A DNA stretch of 64,000 nt from Pogostemon cablin (Eukaryota; Streptophyta; Magnoliopsida; Lamiales; Lamiaceae): contig CM043013.1 of assembly GCA_023678885.1 (NCBI GenBank), positions 15,346,791 to 15,410,790 on the forward strand, given 5' to 3'. The notes below the pieces were generated by a model. That model was not told the origin of the DNA. It ran no database searches and saw only the letters and a list, made by a program, of their open reading frames with translations. Both the position numbers and the translations under genes were made by a program. Below, piece after piece: positions 21,618-34,213 of this stretch; positions within the stretch are counted from its first letter, which is position 1, and each line of letters begins with the position of its first letter.

Positions 21618-22858
21618 GTAGGATATAAAATGAGAGATGAATGGACAAAGGAGGAAAAGCGAGCCGTAATTGCTCAGATTAGAAGGAATAAGACTACTCC
21701 ACGCCACCTTGGGATTTATTTTCCCGACTGGAAGGAGCAAATAGTAGAGTACAATTATTCAGAGCATTGTATAGTGCGTACGCGCTATCACAATGAGCCT
21801 ACGATGATCAGGATCGACATCAAGCATGATACGGACACCCTATTCAATAGAATGGGCATCTTAGAGTTCATGAATGCATGGAGGCCCATTAAATATGCCT
21901 TGCCTATTGAGTTTTTCCTATCATATGGGGTCTATCGAGAGGATGACCACAGGCTTCCCAGTAGTTGCACATTTATGTTGAGAAGAAGGGAAGTAACCAT
22001 GATAAAAATGGAACTTAACTTAGGATTTGCATCTCTTTTGGATGCTAGTGATTAGATGAGCAGTGAATTTAACAGAAATGCTTTCTAGAGAAGGATCACA
22101 GGAAAGAATGAAGTCTTCATGCCCAGAAGGTCTAAGTCCACGTGCATCATTAGCCCTATTCTTAAATATGACAAGAGAGTCCTATCACAGACCATCTTTG
22201 CTAGACATGAGGAGGGTCAAGTCAAGTTGGAGGAGCTTATGTCCTTTGGTGCATGTGCGAGGGGAAGCTATTTGACTTGGCTAGACTGATTAGAGCAGCT
22301 TCTTCACTTTAGAGAATGAGAGACTAGGTCTATGATAATGGGTGGTATTATCACCCAAATGGCTGAGATTGGAGGAGTGAACATTGTTGGGATGAAGCTA
22401 GTTGAGGATCTATCAGACATAGACATGCAAGCTCTTAAAATACATGCATCTTGAAGGAGGGAGGGTCATCTTTTCTATAAGCATGGTATCCGTTCTATAC
22501 CACTCCCCTGCGAGCAGCTGACAATGTTGGATGTTAAAGCCAACTTCACGTTCGACTCTTTTCTGCATGCCCAGGTCTCGACTATCTTTTTTAGACATGG
22601 AAATTAGGAGGAATGCATTAGGATGTACAATAACCGAGCAGCAGATCCCCAAGCTCAGACTGATGCTGATTATGGAGATGATGAGGATGAGATGATGCTT
22701 ACTGAGGAGGATCCACCAGAGCTATTTGGAGCACATGACTCACATCATCATGCTAGTGGGTATTATCAGGGCGGTCCATCTAGAGTAGTACATGATCTAC
22801 TTGCATCGAGGACATCTACAGCTCTGCTGGTCGCGTACCCCCTAACTATCATTCTTAT
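21618..22858 (+). pseudogene. Env-like / Athila ORF-type protein of element B (degenerate)
   Basis: From MRDEWTKEEKRAVIAQIRRN the frame runs about 143 residues, containing GILEFMNAWRPIKYALPIEFFLSY. It then breaks, with further segments at 22063-22275 and 22623-22850. The last piece is acidic and His-rich (DDEDEMMLTEEDPPEL, DSHHHASGYY). Position after integrase and the overall style resemble the extra ORF of Athila elements, sometimes called env-like. I recognise it by context more than by a clear motif. The hAT insertion at 22859 cuts its C-terminus. Confidence 0.55.
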
Positions 22859-23723
22859 TAGTGTTTTCATAACCAGACCGGAGACTGAATCAGTAACCCC
22901 AATGTTCGCGGTTCAACCGGTCGGACCAGCGGTTCAACCAGAAAATCAGACTTTACCTATTTTAATAATATTTCATTATTTTAATTTTTTAAATATTATT
23001 TTACATTGACCTATATAACTTAAATATTATTTCCAAGCCCAATTTACTTAATTTACTTCATGGCCTATAACATTCTAAAGCTCACATTAATTATAAGTCA
23101 AAATTTGAAAACGAAATCAATCAAAAGCTAATAAGTCATAATTTGGAAAGAGAAATCAATCGCATGACTTGCGGACTACTTCTCTCCTCAAAGCTACAGA
23201 TCTAAAAAGTCCTCTCTCCGAACCACTGCCATCTGCCATTTCTCGCCACTCCGTCTAGTCATGCTGCGGGCGCGCCTCATCGCACACCGTTACCGACACC
23301 CACAGTCATGCACTCGTCACCGTATTCTGCTGCTTTTCTCTGCGGGCACACCACATCGCACACTGTTACCAAAACTTTTCAAGTGTTCGCCCATATCACG
23401 CCATCGTCTGCTGCAGTTGGGTGTTAAAACCACCATCTCCTTTCAATTTTAAACTTTTAATTTATAAATTTTCCTTCTCTAGATCTCAACTTTTTTATTT
23501 TATGAAATAAGATTAAGAATAGGACTGAGTTGTGATTTTTAATTTTCTCAGTTTAGTAAAAAAAAGAAAGAAAATAGTGGTTTTCGGTTTAGATGATTCT
23601 ACTGATTTATTCAATTTCGACTGATTCTGATCAGTTTTTTTTGGGGGCCTCTGGACCAGCTTCGGCACCGATTCTCAGAGAACTAGTCGAACTGGCTGGT
23701 CCGGTTCAGTTCTGAAAATACTG
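22859..23723 (+). mobile_element. Non-autonomous hAT element with 8-bp target duplication
   Basis: Flanked by ATTCTTAT at 22851-22858 and 23724-23731. Imperfect terminal inverted repeats are TAGTGTTTTCATAACC on the left and CAGTATTTTCAGAACT on the right (read inwards), followed by subterminal GGTTCAACCGG words. The AT-rich interior has no transposase. An 8-bp duplication and CAG/TAG termini indicate hAT. Strand is arbitrary. Confidence 0.85.
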
Positions 23724-23731
23724 ATTCTTAT

Positions 23732-25363
23732 CATGTTTCAAGTGCGTAAGATCCATGAGGAGACATGTATAGATACATCAATGATTAGTTTAACTCCATC
23801 AGACGTTTGAATAATAATCAGTTTGACACCATAAGATGTTCGAACAATAATCAATATCGAACATTGTATTAGGAGGTTAGGAGTTCTCGAAGAGAGATAC
23901 AAAGTTTGAGAGATAAAGTTCGTGAGCTCCGAGAGAGACGTGACTGATGGAGGATATTGCCTCTGTTTTAAACAGCCTTGTCTGTCAAGGTTGTGTCATT
24001 CTATATCTTTACCTATTTCTATTTTATGTTTAGGCTTTGAGGGTAGTGATAGTCTGATAGGGTAGTTTCTGATGTATTTGTATATTCCGTGAATTATCCT
24101 TATCTTGATTTGTATTATTGGATATTTATGGGGAATATTATGTTAAGTTTATTGTCTAGTAGTTGAGGTACTACGTTTCAGTTTCTGGTTGTATGTTTAG
24201 TATGGATTTATGTGTTAGATTTCTGCCAGAAATTCATATGCTCTTGAAAATTGATGAAGAGATTACACTTAAGTTATAGTATGAAGTTCTATTTGTACTT
24301 GTGAGATATTGCTTACCATGAAGAGTGCTCTGTTACTTGTTAAACCCATGTGAGATTTTGAGCCTTAATCATGTACATAAACACATGATATTTTGTTCTG
24401 GTGAGTATCATTATTATGTATGTATTCTAGAACTTGCTTCTTGTCTTGCTTAAAACTGCATGTTATGTTAGATGATGGGTGATGATTTTAAGTCATCCTT
24501 GATTTTATAAGTCCCTTTGTCAAATAATTATTTATTTGTAGTTAGCCCTTTTGAGCCTAAAAGCCTTATTTCTTTGGCAACCTACGAAGATAGCCACTTT
24601 GATATCTTATTTGAGTCTTAAATTCCTATATTTAGTGGAGAATTGAATGCTATCAAAGTGTGTGAATTTGATTTTGATGGAGTTTGGAAGGAACAAAATA
24701 TTTAGAGCTGCACAAGTGATTATGAGCTGAAAAATAAGTTGCTTAGGGGTAGTGCCCGAAACTGGTACCTCAAGAAAAAAAAAGAACGGAAAAAAATATT
24801 GTGCTTGAAGGAAATGAGAGAAAAGATAATTAGAAGAGCATGAAGCTGGATAGCCTTGAAGTGTAAAAATCTGCAGTACAAAAGATCTCTATTTTTAATT
24901 CTCTACTAGTTGAGTCACTTTATCCTTATGTTTCCTACCCTTACCAAAGAGCCAACATTACTTCTTAATAAAATTCCTTTTATATCCCATTGTCGAATCA
25001 TACTTTTAAGTGGTGAAGAGTTAGAGATATTTGGAAAGCTTATAGTTACGCATGCACTTGAATTGAATTTTTGCATAAACACCATATCCATAAGTGTATA
25101 TCTTTTACACTTGAGTGCGAGTGATATACTTCCTGTGAGAATTAGTTAATGGAGCATTGTAATTGGTAGTAATTGTCTTAACTTGTATGCTATGAATTAA
25201 TTATTACATATGATAAGAGTGCATGATCGGAGTTAATAACAATTATGTGTTGAATGGCCTAGTTGTCATATCCTTTGTTTTCTCTTAGATTTACACACTA
25301 TCTTTCTTCTTCTTTGTTCTTTTTCATTGTTTGGGGACAAACAACATCTTAAGTTTGGAGATT
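23732..25363 (+). other. Element B distal 3' region up to polypurine tract
   Basis: Remnant coding-like text (REL/RERY phrases near 23880-23940), then AT-rich non-coding sequence. It ends with a purine tract, AAGTTTGGAGATT, immediately before the LTR start TGATTAG. No intact gene is seen. Confidence 0.55.
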
Positions 25364-25560
25364 TGATTAGTGTGAAAATCTGTGTTTTAGGGTTTGATTT
25401 AGCATTGTTTTGTGGTATAGATCCGTATTTGAGCATCTTATGGTTCAAGTGCATATAATTGTGTTACAGAGGCATGTGAGGTGTTATTTCATATTTTTAG
25501 GTGGAAAACAAGGTAAAAAGAGTATAAACTCAAGTCGGATACGAAGTTTGGAAGGAAAGG

Positions 25561-25820
25561 AGACGACATGACTCGTGCCGGCCAGGAAGGCAATTGTGCT
25601 ATTGAGAGCACCCAGTCGTGCCGCACAGCATGTGGGTGTGAACGTCGAGAGCTGCTGAGGTTGCCGTGCATGATCTATCGAGAAGTGCCGAGGGTTGCAG
25701 CCCATGCTGCCCATTCCTGACGAGACGTGCTAGCACCCGTGCCGAGAGCCTACCGAGAGATCCTACACGCAAGTGTGCTGTACGACTCGTGCCATACCTG
25801 GCATGACTCGTGCCATGTCT
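25561..25820. repeat. Word cluster CACGACTCGTGCC in U3 of element B LTR
   Basis: Copies include CATGACTCGTGCCGGCC, GTACGACTCGTGCC and GGCATGACTCGTGCC. The cluster ends about 112 bp before the TATA box. Confidence 0.85.
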
Positions 25821-25927
25821 TGTCAGGCCCAGTTTTGTCGTTTTTCATCATTTTTTTGGCCTATTCGTGTTTTTGAAGTGAAAAAGCTCACTTTTGTGTT
25901 AGAATTCGGGATTTATCAGTCCTCAAC

Positions 25928-25934
25928 TATAAAA
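25928..25934 (+). promoter_or_regulatory. TATA box of element B 3' LTR
   Basis: TATAAAA in AACTATAAAAGAGATA, downstream of the word cluster as in the other LTRs of this group. Confidence 0.5.
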
Positions 25935-26754
25935 GAGATACTTTGGGAATTTTATACGGAAATCTTAATCACTTTTCATACCCTTTCCCTACTACAATAT
26001 CAAAATCAAAATTCACCATCTCATCCACCCATCCCGCCATTGGAGAGTTCATCAGTGTTGCTTATTTGAGAAGGAGAACAAAGAAGGTTCACAATCACGG
26101 AGGGAAAAAAGGAGAATCATGCCACATCTAGGGTTTTTCTTTTTCTATCTTTCCTGCTTTTGATAATAGACCTATGAGAATGTTTTCTACTCTAACCATG
26201 GTTGTTGCTTGTAACACTATGGACTAGTACTTCTTTAGATAGTTCTAGGTTTTGAAGGTTTGAATTGGATTAAATCGATGACCTAGACTAGGTTGGATTT
26301 CTGCAGTATACTTATTCCATTATTAATACTTTGAATTAAAACTTATATTTTTGTCTTATATGATCTGTCCTCATTCATGGGTATGTCATTATCTTATGCA
26401 TGTACATGATTGTTGCTTGTGTCATAGAAGGAATTATATTTGTCTATCTATTATGGGTAAAGGAGATCTAACCATATAACCTTTATTTATTAGAATAATT
26501 AATATTGGACACTTAATATATCTACTAATTATCATTCAAGAGGATTTGGTTTCATAGATTGTTAGGTGGAAATTGAAGTTTATTTCTTAAGTACCTATGA
26601 AGGAAAGTCTAGTGCTCTAACACTAAATGAAATTTTGCATAAAGTACCTAGAAAGGGAGTATGAATTACTCTTCTGCATCTGAGGGTTTGAACCAGATTT
26701 ATGTGTTAAATTTACTTTAAAAAAGGGATTTAACATAATTATGTGATTGCTTTC

Positions 26755-28640
26755 TGATGAGAGTGAAAATAAATGTGTTTGATTGTCCAATTTAACACCT
26801 TTTTTATGAAAATTATTGTCATATATTAGAACAAATATCTTATATTCAATATATTTGAGAAAAAGATGCGTTTGAGGTGTTTTTTTATGTTTTAAAAGGA
26901 TCAAAAGTGCAATATTGGAGAAAAGGGGAAACTTGTGCAAGAATGTTGAAAGACGCACGTCCAACTTGTCTAATTTTTCTGAATTTTTGTGGAGCTTAAA
27001 ATTAAAAGTATGATACATGGTTGGATATCCACAGAAGAGAGGATCATTTTGGCATAAGAAACACTTCAATCAAAGTCCAAACGAGAAAGTTATGATCAAA
27101 ATGGTGACGTCGCGCAAGCTGTTCCTGCTCAGAATGACTGTGTCACTTTTCATAAGTTGTTACGCCTTCAAATGTTAGATTTTTATTATTTCTTTATATG
27201 AATAGAAATTCAAGGAAGAGAGGATCTCGAGATCGCAAGAATCACTCAAATTGGAGTTTGGATGAGGAAGTTATATGCGAAATGTGAGACTGCGCAAGGT
27301 AGCTCAACCAGAAACATGTAGCTAGACCAAGACCAGTTTGGTTGAGCTACGGTCGAGCAAGTCAAGTGAAAGAGTTTCAGATTACAGGCACGCAGCTCGA
27401 CCATAGCTCAACCAAGACCTTCCAGCTCGACCAGAACCACTTTGGTCGAGCTAGGTTGCGAATTTCCATATTTGAGCGGTTTTTACACCCAAGTGCGTGT
27501 ATGTGCATATTTTCGTCTAAAAAAGCCCATCCAAGGTCCACGGAGGCCAACAATCATCCTACACCCCACAAGGGGGATTACCTCCCACACCATCACATTA
27601 ATCCTTTCCTTCATCCATCCATCACTGTGAAGATTTATTTGTGGAATCAAGAGGAGAACCAAGAGGAGGATTCAAGACGGAGAAGGACGTGATGACTCCC
27701 GCATCTAGGGTTTTATTTGTTTCCTAATTTATCTTGTATTTCCAGACATATGAGTAAGATCTATCTAACCCTCCCTGATTGTTCTTTGAAATATCATGAG
27801 CTAGAACTATTTTGGTAGATGTAAGGTTTTGAAGGTTTTTATGAATTAATTGAACTTTCATGTGTATACTCCGTACAACATTACTTGTGGAATTATTTTA
27901 TATATGATTATGCATTTTTAATTCATATTCATAGTCGTTTTGTGCATCTTCAACTGTTATGTAGAGTCTGAATATATACCTTGGTTGTTGATTGAGTGCG
28001 TTCACCACTGAATAGGGTTTTATGTTATGATTCTAAGTGAGGGAACTCCAAAACTTCATTAGAACTGTCATGTATGAATGTTTATTAATTGAATTGATTT
28101 TGGGTTAGTAAGCAGGATAAAGAGGGTAATTTTATAGTACCTATAAATGGAAATCATATTGGGTTAGATTCTAGACGTGAGAAATAATTGATACTGATAG
28201 TACCTAGAAAGGGGTGAAATTATGTCTCTTGCTCCGAAGTTATTCACACGTGTTATATGCATATTTACTTGTGTTTATAGAGTAGATTTGCATGGTTTAG
28301 TGATGTGTCCATAGTTCATAAGGCAGAGTTGGCCTGCACTTGAGAGAAAAGTTAAGTAGTAAAACTAGATTACCCTAGAGCTACCTATTCTCCATTCTTG
28401 AGACACTTTCGTATTCTTCCAGTGTTATTTTATTTTAATTGTTATTTAGTTCAATTATTTAGTAGTTGTTAATTATTTCCATAACTGTTATTGTCTTTCA
28501 TCGTAATTAATTTAGTAAATAAATAAATTGATAATACATCGTCCTTTAGGTTCGATATTTAACTTGGTCGCTTGCTTAAACTGCAATTGATATCCTTAAT
28601 ACTTGGAGATTAATTTTATGTGCAAAGAAAACTATCATCA
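26755..28640 (+). mobile_element. Second solo LTR, inserted in element B's 3' LTR
   Basis: Begins TGATGAGAGTG and ends ACTATCATCA (1886 bp), flanked by CTTTC at 26750-26754 and 28641-28645. The distal part matches the other LTRs of this lineage (ATTGATATCCTTAATACTTG near the end). Its repeat word, GGTCGAGCT, is closest to that of the solo LTR at 10300. Confidence 0.9.
27295..27460. repeat. Word cluster AGCTCGACC / GGTCGAGCT in second solo LTR
   Basis: Copies such as GGTTGAGCTACGGTCGAGC, AGCTCGACCATAGCTCAACC and GGTCGAGCTAGG alternate in orientation. A weak TATA-like TCTAAAAAAG follows at about 27518. Confidence 0.8.
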
Positions 28641-28645
28641 CTTTC

Positions 28646-28968
28646 ATAAAATTTGCAGGAATTCTAACCGATTGTCTAGTGATTTAATTTAACCAATTTA
28701 AACTGGATTTCCTAGAGCTATCTATCTTCTCTCTTGGATACTTCCATATTATCTTTACTTGATATTTTATTATTTTTAGTATTTATTTTTCTGCGTATTT
28801 AGTTTAATTAATTCTCTTTAAAAAACCAGATTTATCTTAAGTTAAAATTATCATAATTAGATTAAATAGTGAGTTTAGAATTATTCTTTGGGTACGATAT
28901 TTTTATTTGGTCAAACACTGAACGACAATTGATTCCCTACACTTGGGGACACACACAAATAGGTGACA
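28646..28968 (+). mobile_element. 3' LTR of element B, second part
   Basis: Resumes after the solo LTR's target duplication and contains GGGTACGATATTTTTATTTGG and CGACAATTGATTCCCTAC. Both correspond to the end of element A's LTR. The exact end (GGTGACA) is uncertain. Confidence 0.6.
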
Positions 28969-29335
28969 AGCAACCAACTTCTACTCGTTCAATCTCTGAA
29001 CTTGATTATGTGGCTTTTGTTGATCTCGTTGCTTTACATCTGAAGGAGCTTTGTCGCACTATCATCTCGAGCTCCTTGCCAAATTTTTCCTGTTGAAGAT
29101 ACTATTCCCATATCCATTTCTATTCATCAAACTCCTACTATATCAATTGAAGAAGTTGACACACTGGCTCCGGTTGTAGAGTAGCCTGAGGCTCCACTAT
29201 CTCCGCCTCCTATGCTAGATAACCAACCATCTCTACTAGAACTCACCCGATGTGTACTCATGCTCAAGATGGCATTTTTAAGTTGAAACATCCGACTGAT
29301 ATGACTCATATGCTCACAGTGCCCTTCTTACAGCC

Positions 29336-30240
29336 TTGCACACCAATTCAAATCCTCGAGGTTTTAAATCTGCAGTGAAATCACCCCATTTGATTGCGAC
29401 TATGGATGATGAGTTGCATGCTCTAGTTCTAACAATACTTGGGTATTGGTTCCTCGTCCCTCTACTGCTAATGTCGTTGGTTCAAAATGTATTTTCTACA
29501 CAAAGTATCTCGCCGATGGCTCCATTGATCGTTATAAGGCTCGATTAGTAGCTCAAGGGTTCACTCAAATTCGGAGGTGTGACTTCACTCACACCTTCAG
29601 TCCAATTGTCAAATTAGCTTCTACAGTGCGTATTGTTCTTGCTCTTGTTGTCATGAAAAATTGATCAATTCATCAGCTAGATGTAAATAATGCGTTCTTA
29701 CATGGGTTGCTTGATAAGCCTATCTATATGGAGCAACCTCCGAGTTATGTTGATTCTCATTTCCCGAATCATGTCTGTCAACTTCAACAGGCCATTTATG
29801 GACTAAAGCAAGCACCACGCGTTTGGTTTCAATGCTTTAGTACCTTCTTACTATCTTTGGGTTTCACATGCAGTAATGCTGATACATCATTATTTGTTTA
29901 TGTTCAAGATTCCTCCATGCTATGTTTACTTCTTTATGTTGATGACATTATTCTCACATGCAATAGTTCTCAATTGATCACTTCTCTAGTAGCACGTATT
30001 CGACGTGAATTTGTTATAAAAGATTTGGGACGTCTGAGCTACTTTCTTGGTCTTGAAATGCATTACACAGATCATGGCTTGTTCTTAAGCCAATCTAAAT
30101 ATGCCCATGACATTCTAAAGCGAGCAGACTTGATTGAAGCTAAGCCAGTGTCCACTCCAATGGCCTCCATAAAAATTCTTTGGGTTTTAATTGATCTTTG
30201 GTTGGTGCACTGCAATTTTAACAATTACTCGTCCTGATCT
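29336..30240 (+). pseudogene. Copia reverse transcriptase (frameshifted)
   Basis: Successive frames give KYLADGSIDRYKARLVAQGFTQ-type text, LDVNNAFLHG (one stop just upstream, TGA at about 29663), CQLQQAIYGLKQAPRVWFQ and the catalytic box LLYVDDIILTC at about 29935-29965, then DLGRLSYFLGLEM. The catalytic residues are intact but the ORF is broken at about 29560, 29663 and 30200. Confidence 0.88.
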
Positions 30241-30286
30241 TTCCTTTACAGTCAATACTGCTCGTCAATTTTAGTCTGCTCAAATA

Positions 30287-30720
30287 GTGGAACATTTTAA
30301 AGCTATTAAGAGGATTTTACGATATGTTAAAAATACACTTGATCATGGCCTCGCCTTTCGTCGTGGTACCTCATCTCTCTTAGCCTATTCAGATGTTGAT
30401 TGGGCTCGTTGTTTGGATACTCGGCGATCTACATATGGGTATTTTGTATTTTTGGACCCAAATCTGATCTCTTGGAGTGCTAAGAAACAACTTACTATTT
30501 CTCGTTCTAGCTGTGAGTCTAAGTACCCGGCGATGACAAATGTTGTTGTTAAAGTCATTTGGATCACTCACATGCTTCGTGATCTTTAAGCTCTGCCACC
30601 TAATCCTCCTATTCTCCTCAGTGATAATAAGAGCGCTGTCTTCTTGAGTCAAAATCCAGTGCTCATAAACGTACAAAGCACATTGATATTGATTATCATT
30701 TTGTGCGTGAGCTTGTTTCA
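30287..30720 (+). pseudogene. Copia RNase H
   Basis: Contains RILRYVKNTLDHGLAFR, YSDVDWARCLDTRRSTYGY, LISWSAKKQLTISRSSCESKY and, after a stop at 30587, LLSDNKSAVFLSQNP. This is the C-terminal domain of copia pol. A frameshift and stop show decay. Confidence 0.88.
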
Positions 30721-30860
30721 AGCAGTCGTTCTTTCTACATAATTTGTTCCTTCCTTGCTCCAACTTGCTGATATTTTCATTAAAAGTCTTCCTCGTCCGT
30801 TATTTGAAATCTTTCAATCCAAGCTTTGCGTCCGTCCCCATCCGCGTCACTTGAAGGGGG

Positions 30861-31026
30861 TATTAGAGATATTACAGATCATGATCTAAAAGATCTCTAA
30901 TATCTGCAAATATTTTGTGTATCTTTTTTATTTATTTATTTTCTTATTTTGTAATTATAAATACATTATATATATCAATGTAATATACTCCAAATCCCTC
31001 AATTGAGGAAATATTCAATTCTAACA
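30861..31026 (+). mobile_element. 3' LTR of truncated copia element (166 bp)
   Basis: Follows a polypurine tract, ends TTCTAACA and has the terminal text TATTAGAGATATTACAGATC. It is very short compared with the 1.2-kb LTRs of C and D. Confidence 0.7.
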
Positions 31027-31355
31027 GGGCGTAGTAACACTTGCGTAAAATCATTTCACGATGATACCATTTTAATCTTTTTAAGTAGTTATTAATTTTT
31101 ATTGAGTATATTATCATTTTTCTTTAAAAATATTATTTCACGAAATTTTCATAAAAGAATTTACTGTATTATTGTCACTGAAACGATTTTGTTTGCAAAA
31201 AATTTAAAGTATCAAATTTAATTTTATTGATTTTATTTATGATTATTTTAATACTTAATAAATAATTAAGGATTAAAGGGTGTTAATTTTTTTATTATAT
31301 CTCTCGGATAAAAAATTAAAAGTATCAAAAATTAAAATCGTCATTTTCCTGTACT
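31027..31355. other. AT-rich, no feature seen
   Basis: No reading frame, terminal repeat or RNA gene can be recognised in these 330 bases. Confidence 0.5.
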
Positions 31356-31792
31356 TAGGTCTGTTAAACGAGTCGAGAGAGCTCGAGTAGTGCATACTCG
31401 AGCTCGACTTGAGTAATTATCGAGTCGAGCTTGGCTCGATTTGAAAACGAGCTATGAGCGAGCTCGACTAAAAAATTACTCAATTGAGCTCGAGTTCGGC
31501 TCAACTCATTAAGCAAAATGAGTTGAGCTTTCGAGCCTTAACGAGTTTCAAGCCTAATCAAGTCAGATTTTAATTAATATTTAATATTATATTTAATAAT
31601 TATTATATTAATATATATAAATATTATATAATAATATTTATATTAATATTATTATTATCGAGCTCTCGATAATGTAACAAGTATTTAGACGAGCTCGAAC
31701 TCGAACTCGAGAAGTCACAAGTCGAGTCGAGTCGAGCCGAACTCGAGCCTTAACGAGCCGAGCTCGAGCCTTAACGAGCCGAGCTGAGCTCC
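31356..31792. mobile_element. GAGCTCGAGC-rich hAT-like MITE (approximate ends)
   Basis: Two blocks of overlapping GAGCTCGAGCC/GGCTCGAGCTC words (31365-31550 and 31660-31792) flank a short AT-rich core. The left end TAGGTCTGTTAAACGAG resembles termini of a widespread plant repeat class, but no clean target duplication is visible and the right end seems truncated. Confidence 0.5.
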
Positions 31793-34213
31793 CAATATAT
31801 AAGAATAGTCGGATATGCAAATATGGGTGGCATACCATACAGTACAAAAAAAATTAATTATACCGTATACCGTACCAAAATCAACTGTATTAGAAAATTC
31901 ATACCGATACCGTATTGACAACTTCGGTATACCGAAATACGGTATACCGAAATTTTGGTATATTGATAACAATACTGTTTTTATACCAAAATATCAAAAT
32001 ATATCTCCATATTGAATTAATACCAATCTATATCAGTTTGGGAAAAAAGAATAGCATTCTAAATCTCAAATTCAATATCTCAATAATTTAAATTTCTATA
32101 AATAACAAGAAGCAACAGACCAATTCAAACAACAAAAATTATTTCAGTACAATACAATGCAATAATAAACATTCCTCCTCACTTTCCCATCTTGAAATGA
32201 GAGATTGGAAACAATTGTTGAAATCCAAGCACATAGATGAATGACACAATCAGATAGACTAATCCGACGAGTTTGGAATCAAAACTTTTTGCGCCAATAG
32301 CGAAGCAGAAAACATCCAACGAAGAAGAAGAGAGTGAAGAAAAGTAAAGAGTGAACAAAAGGGCGCTGGAGCCTTTTGGGGAGGAGGATTGTTGGTGCCG
32401 CAGTAGGAAGAGAGATATGGTGTGTGATGAGCTACCGAGGGATGAAAATTAGCACAGGAAATAGAGATAGTGGTGGGGAGCTTCCAGCCTTCCACAGAGA
32501 TTAATGAAAATTAAAATTAAAATGGAAAAAGGGAAAGGGGGCGGCTGCAATGTGTGGAAAAGAAGTAGGGTTTTTGTGAGTTAGTGACTCACTAGTATAG
32601 AGCCCGTGCGATGCACGGGGATAAACCTTTTTCTTCTTAGAAATTTATTTTATGAAAGCATAAAAAAGAATGAAAGAAAAGTATTATTAATTAAATAGAG
32701 TTGAATTTATATTACTCTATCTATTTCGTAAAAAAATGTCACACTTTCAATTTTAATTTGTTACACAATAAGAAAAATGCCTAGTTGATTGGTATGAAGC
32801 TATGGTAGGGAAAAGGAATAAAATAAATGTATTTGGTGCATTATAATTATAATATTAAGCAATTTTCGATTTCCCCCTAAATTAAAAAATCCCTCATTCT
32901 TTAAGTAAATTACATACTATCATATTCATTCTTTATTGTCATATCCCATTTAATTAATGTTTATTAATGAAATAAATTTTATTAATATTAAAAAATTTTA
33001 AAATAATAATTTTCTTATAATAATGGTAAAGTTATAATATAATAAAAAATTAATAATAAAAATATGAACCATTCCAAAATTATTTATTATCATAATAAAC
33101 AACATTAATAGCTATGATTGTCATTTTCAACATTCAACAAAAAAAAAAACATCATCATAAAAGTCAAACCCATTATCATTCTCAACCACTATTACTATAG
33201 TTCACATTCCAATTCATTGCAAAAAATCAAACTTTTCCTAAATGTCACACCTAGAAAATATAAACATCGTATTAATCTATAAACTCAAAATACATCTTAA
33301 TTTATCACTCTAATCTAACGTGCATAACATAATGTGTTTATTATATAAAAAAATCACATGACTATCTTCTAAAAGTTAATAAAGTTAATTAAATAAATAA
33401 AAAATTAACACATATCAATAGTAAGTATGACAATTAATATGAGACGAAGAAAATACTTAAAAATAACATGACATTGATGGGTGTCTTAAAAATAAAAATA
33501 CATGTTCATGAAATTACTTACTTAAATATGCTAAAATTGAGTAATCATCGTATAGAAAGAATTAAAGTAGTAATAATCGAAAAAAGAGAATATATAAAAT
33601 GCGATTTACCAAAATATTACCACTTAAATAATTTATTTTAAATATAATAAAAGTTATAGAGTTTATTTATATCGAAAGGTAAATTTTTAATCGATAAATT
33701 AAACATTGAGGTTTTGTGTGAAACACAAATTGATGAGTGACTTTTCAAATTGTTTGCCTACTATAATAATTAATTAAAACCTTATTTTTCATTAATTTAA
33801 ATAAATTATTGACTAAAAATATATGATAGACAATCTTTAATTAACTCAATTCCTTTTTTAAGTAATGATTGATATTTATATCTTAACATAAATAGATCAT
33901 AATTAATAATTTAAACCAATATAATAAATAATTAAATATGAATGATGATTAAATATTAAATTTAAATAATTAAATATGGATCCATTAATATTATTCAAAT
34001 TAGATAAGTGCCCAATATATTAACTTATAAATTTATAATTGAATATAAATATAATCATAATTTTTTTTGGCAAAGACCTAAGTGATACCATGTGATCATG
34101 CGAAGACTTCCGTGAAAGTATAAAAATTGATAAAAATTTTAATAAAAAGTGATACTCAAATTAGTAAAAAATGATAGTGGTGTGCAATAAGTTATTTTAT
34201 AAATAATATATAG

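Larger units (their letters stand above)
25364..26754 (+). mobile_element. 3' LTR of element B, first part
   Basis: Starts TGATTAGTGTG after the polypurine tract and resembles the LTR start of element A (TGATGAGTGTG on the minus strand). It contains a word cluster (25561-25820) and a TATA box TATAAAA (25928-25934). It is interrupted by a solo LTR and continues at 28646-28968. Combined length is about 1.7 kb. Confidence 0.8.
9087..28968 (+). mobile_element. Element B: decayed Athila-type gypsy element with many insertions
   Basis: Recognisable B segments on the plus strand are gag (9089-9336 and 11873-12500), protease (12522-13043), RT/RNase H (13059-15064), integrase (15065-15650 and 19366-20049), spacer and env-like region (20050-25345), and 3' LTR (25364-26754 plus 28646-28968). 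Everything between is later insertion. The codon-level order mirrors element A, to which B is clearly related. B carries many stops and frameshifts, so it is the older of the two. Its 5' LTR and gag N-terminus must lie left of element A, outside the window. The right end is taken as GGTGACA near 28968 and is uncertain. Confidence 0.85.
28969..31026 (+). mobile_element. 5'-truncated copia element with short 3' LTR
   Basis: Contains a degraded linker and RT/RNase H followed by purine tract TTGAAGGGGG and a short LTR (30861-31026) that begins TATTAGAGATATTAC and ends TTCTAACA. The 5' LTR, gag and most of integrase are absent. The left edge abuts element B's LTR. It is a different copia family from C and D. 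Confidence 0.8.

Noticed and set aside
28969..31026. Same copia family as C and D
   Set aside because: Its LTR is 166 bp with different termini and its pol text is a different lineage.
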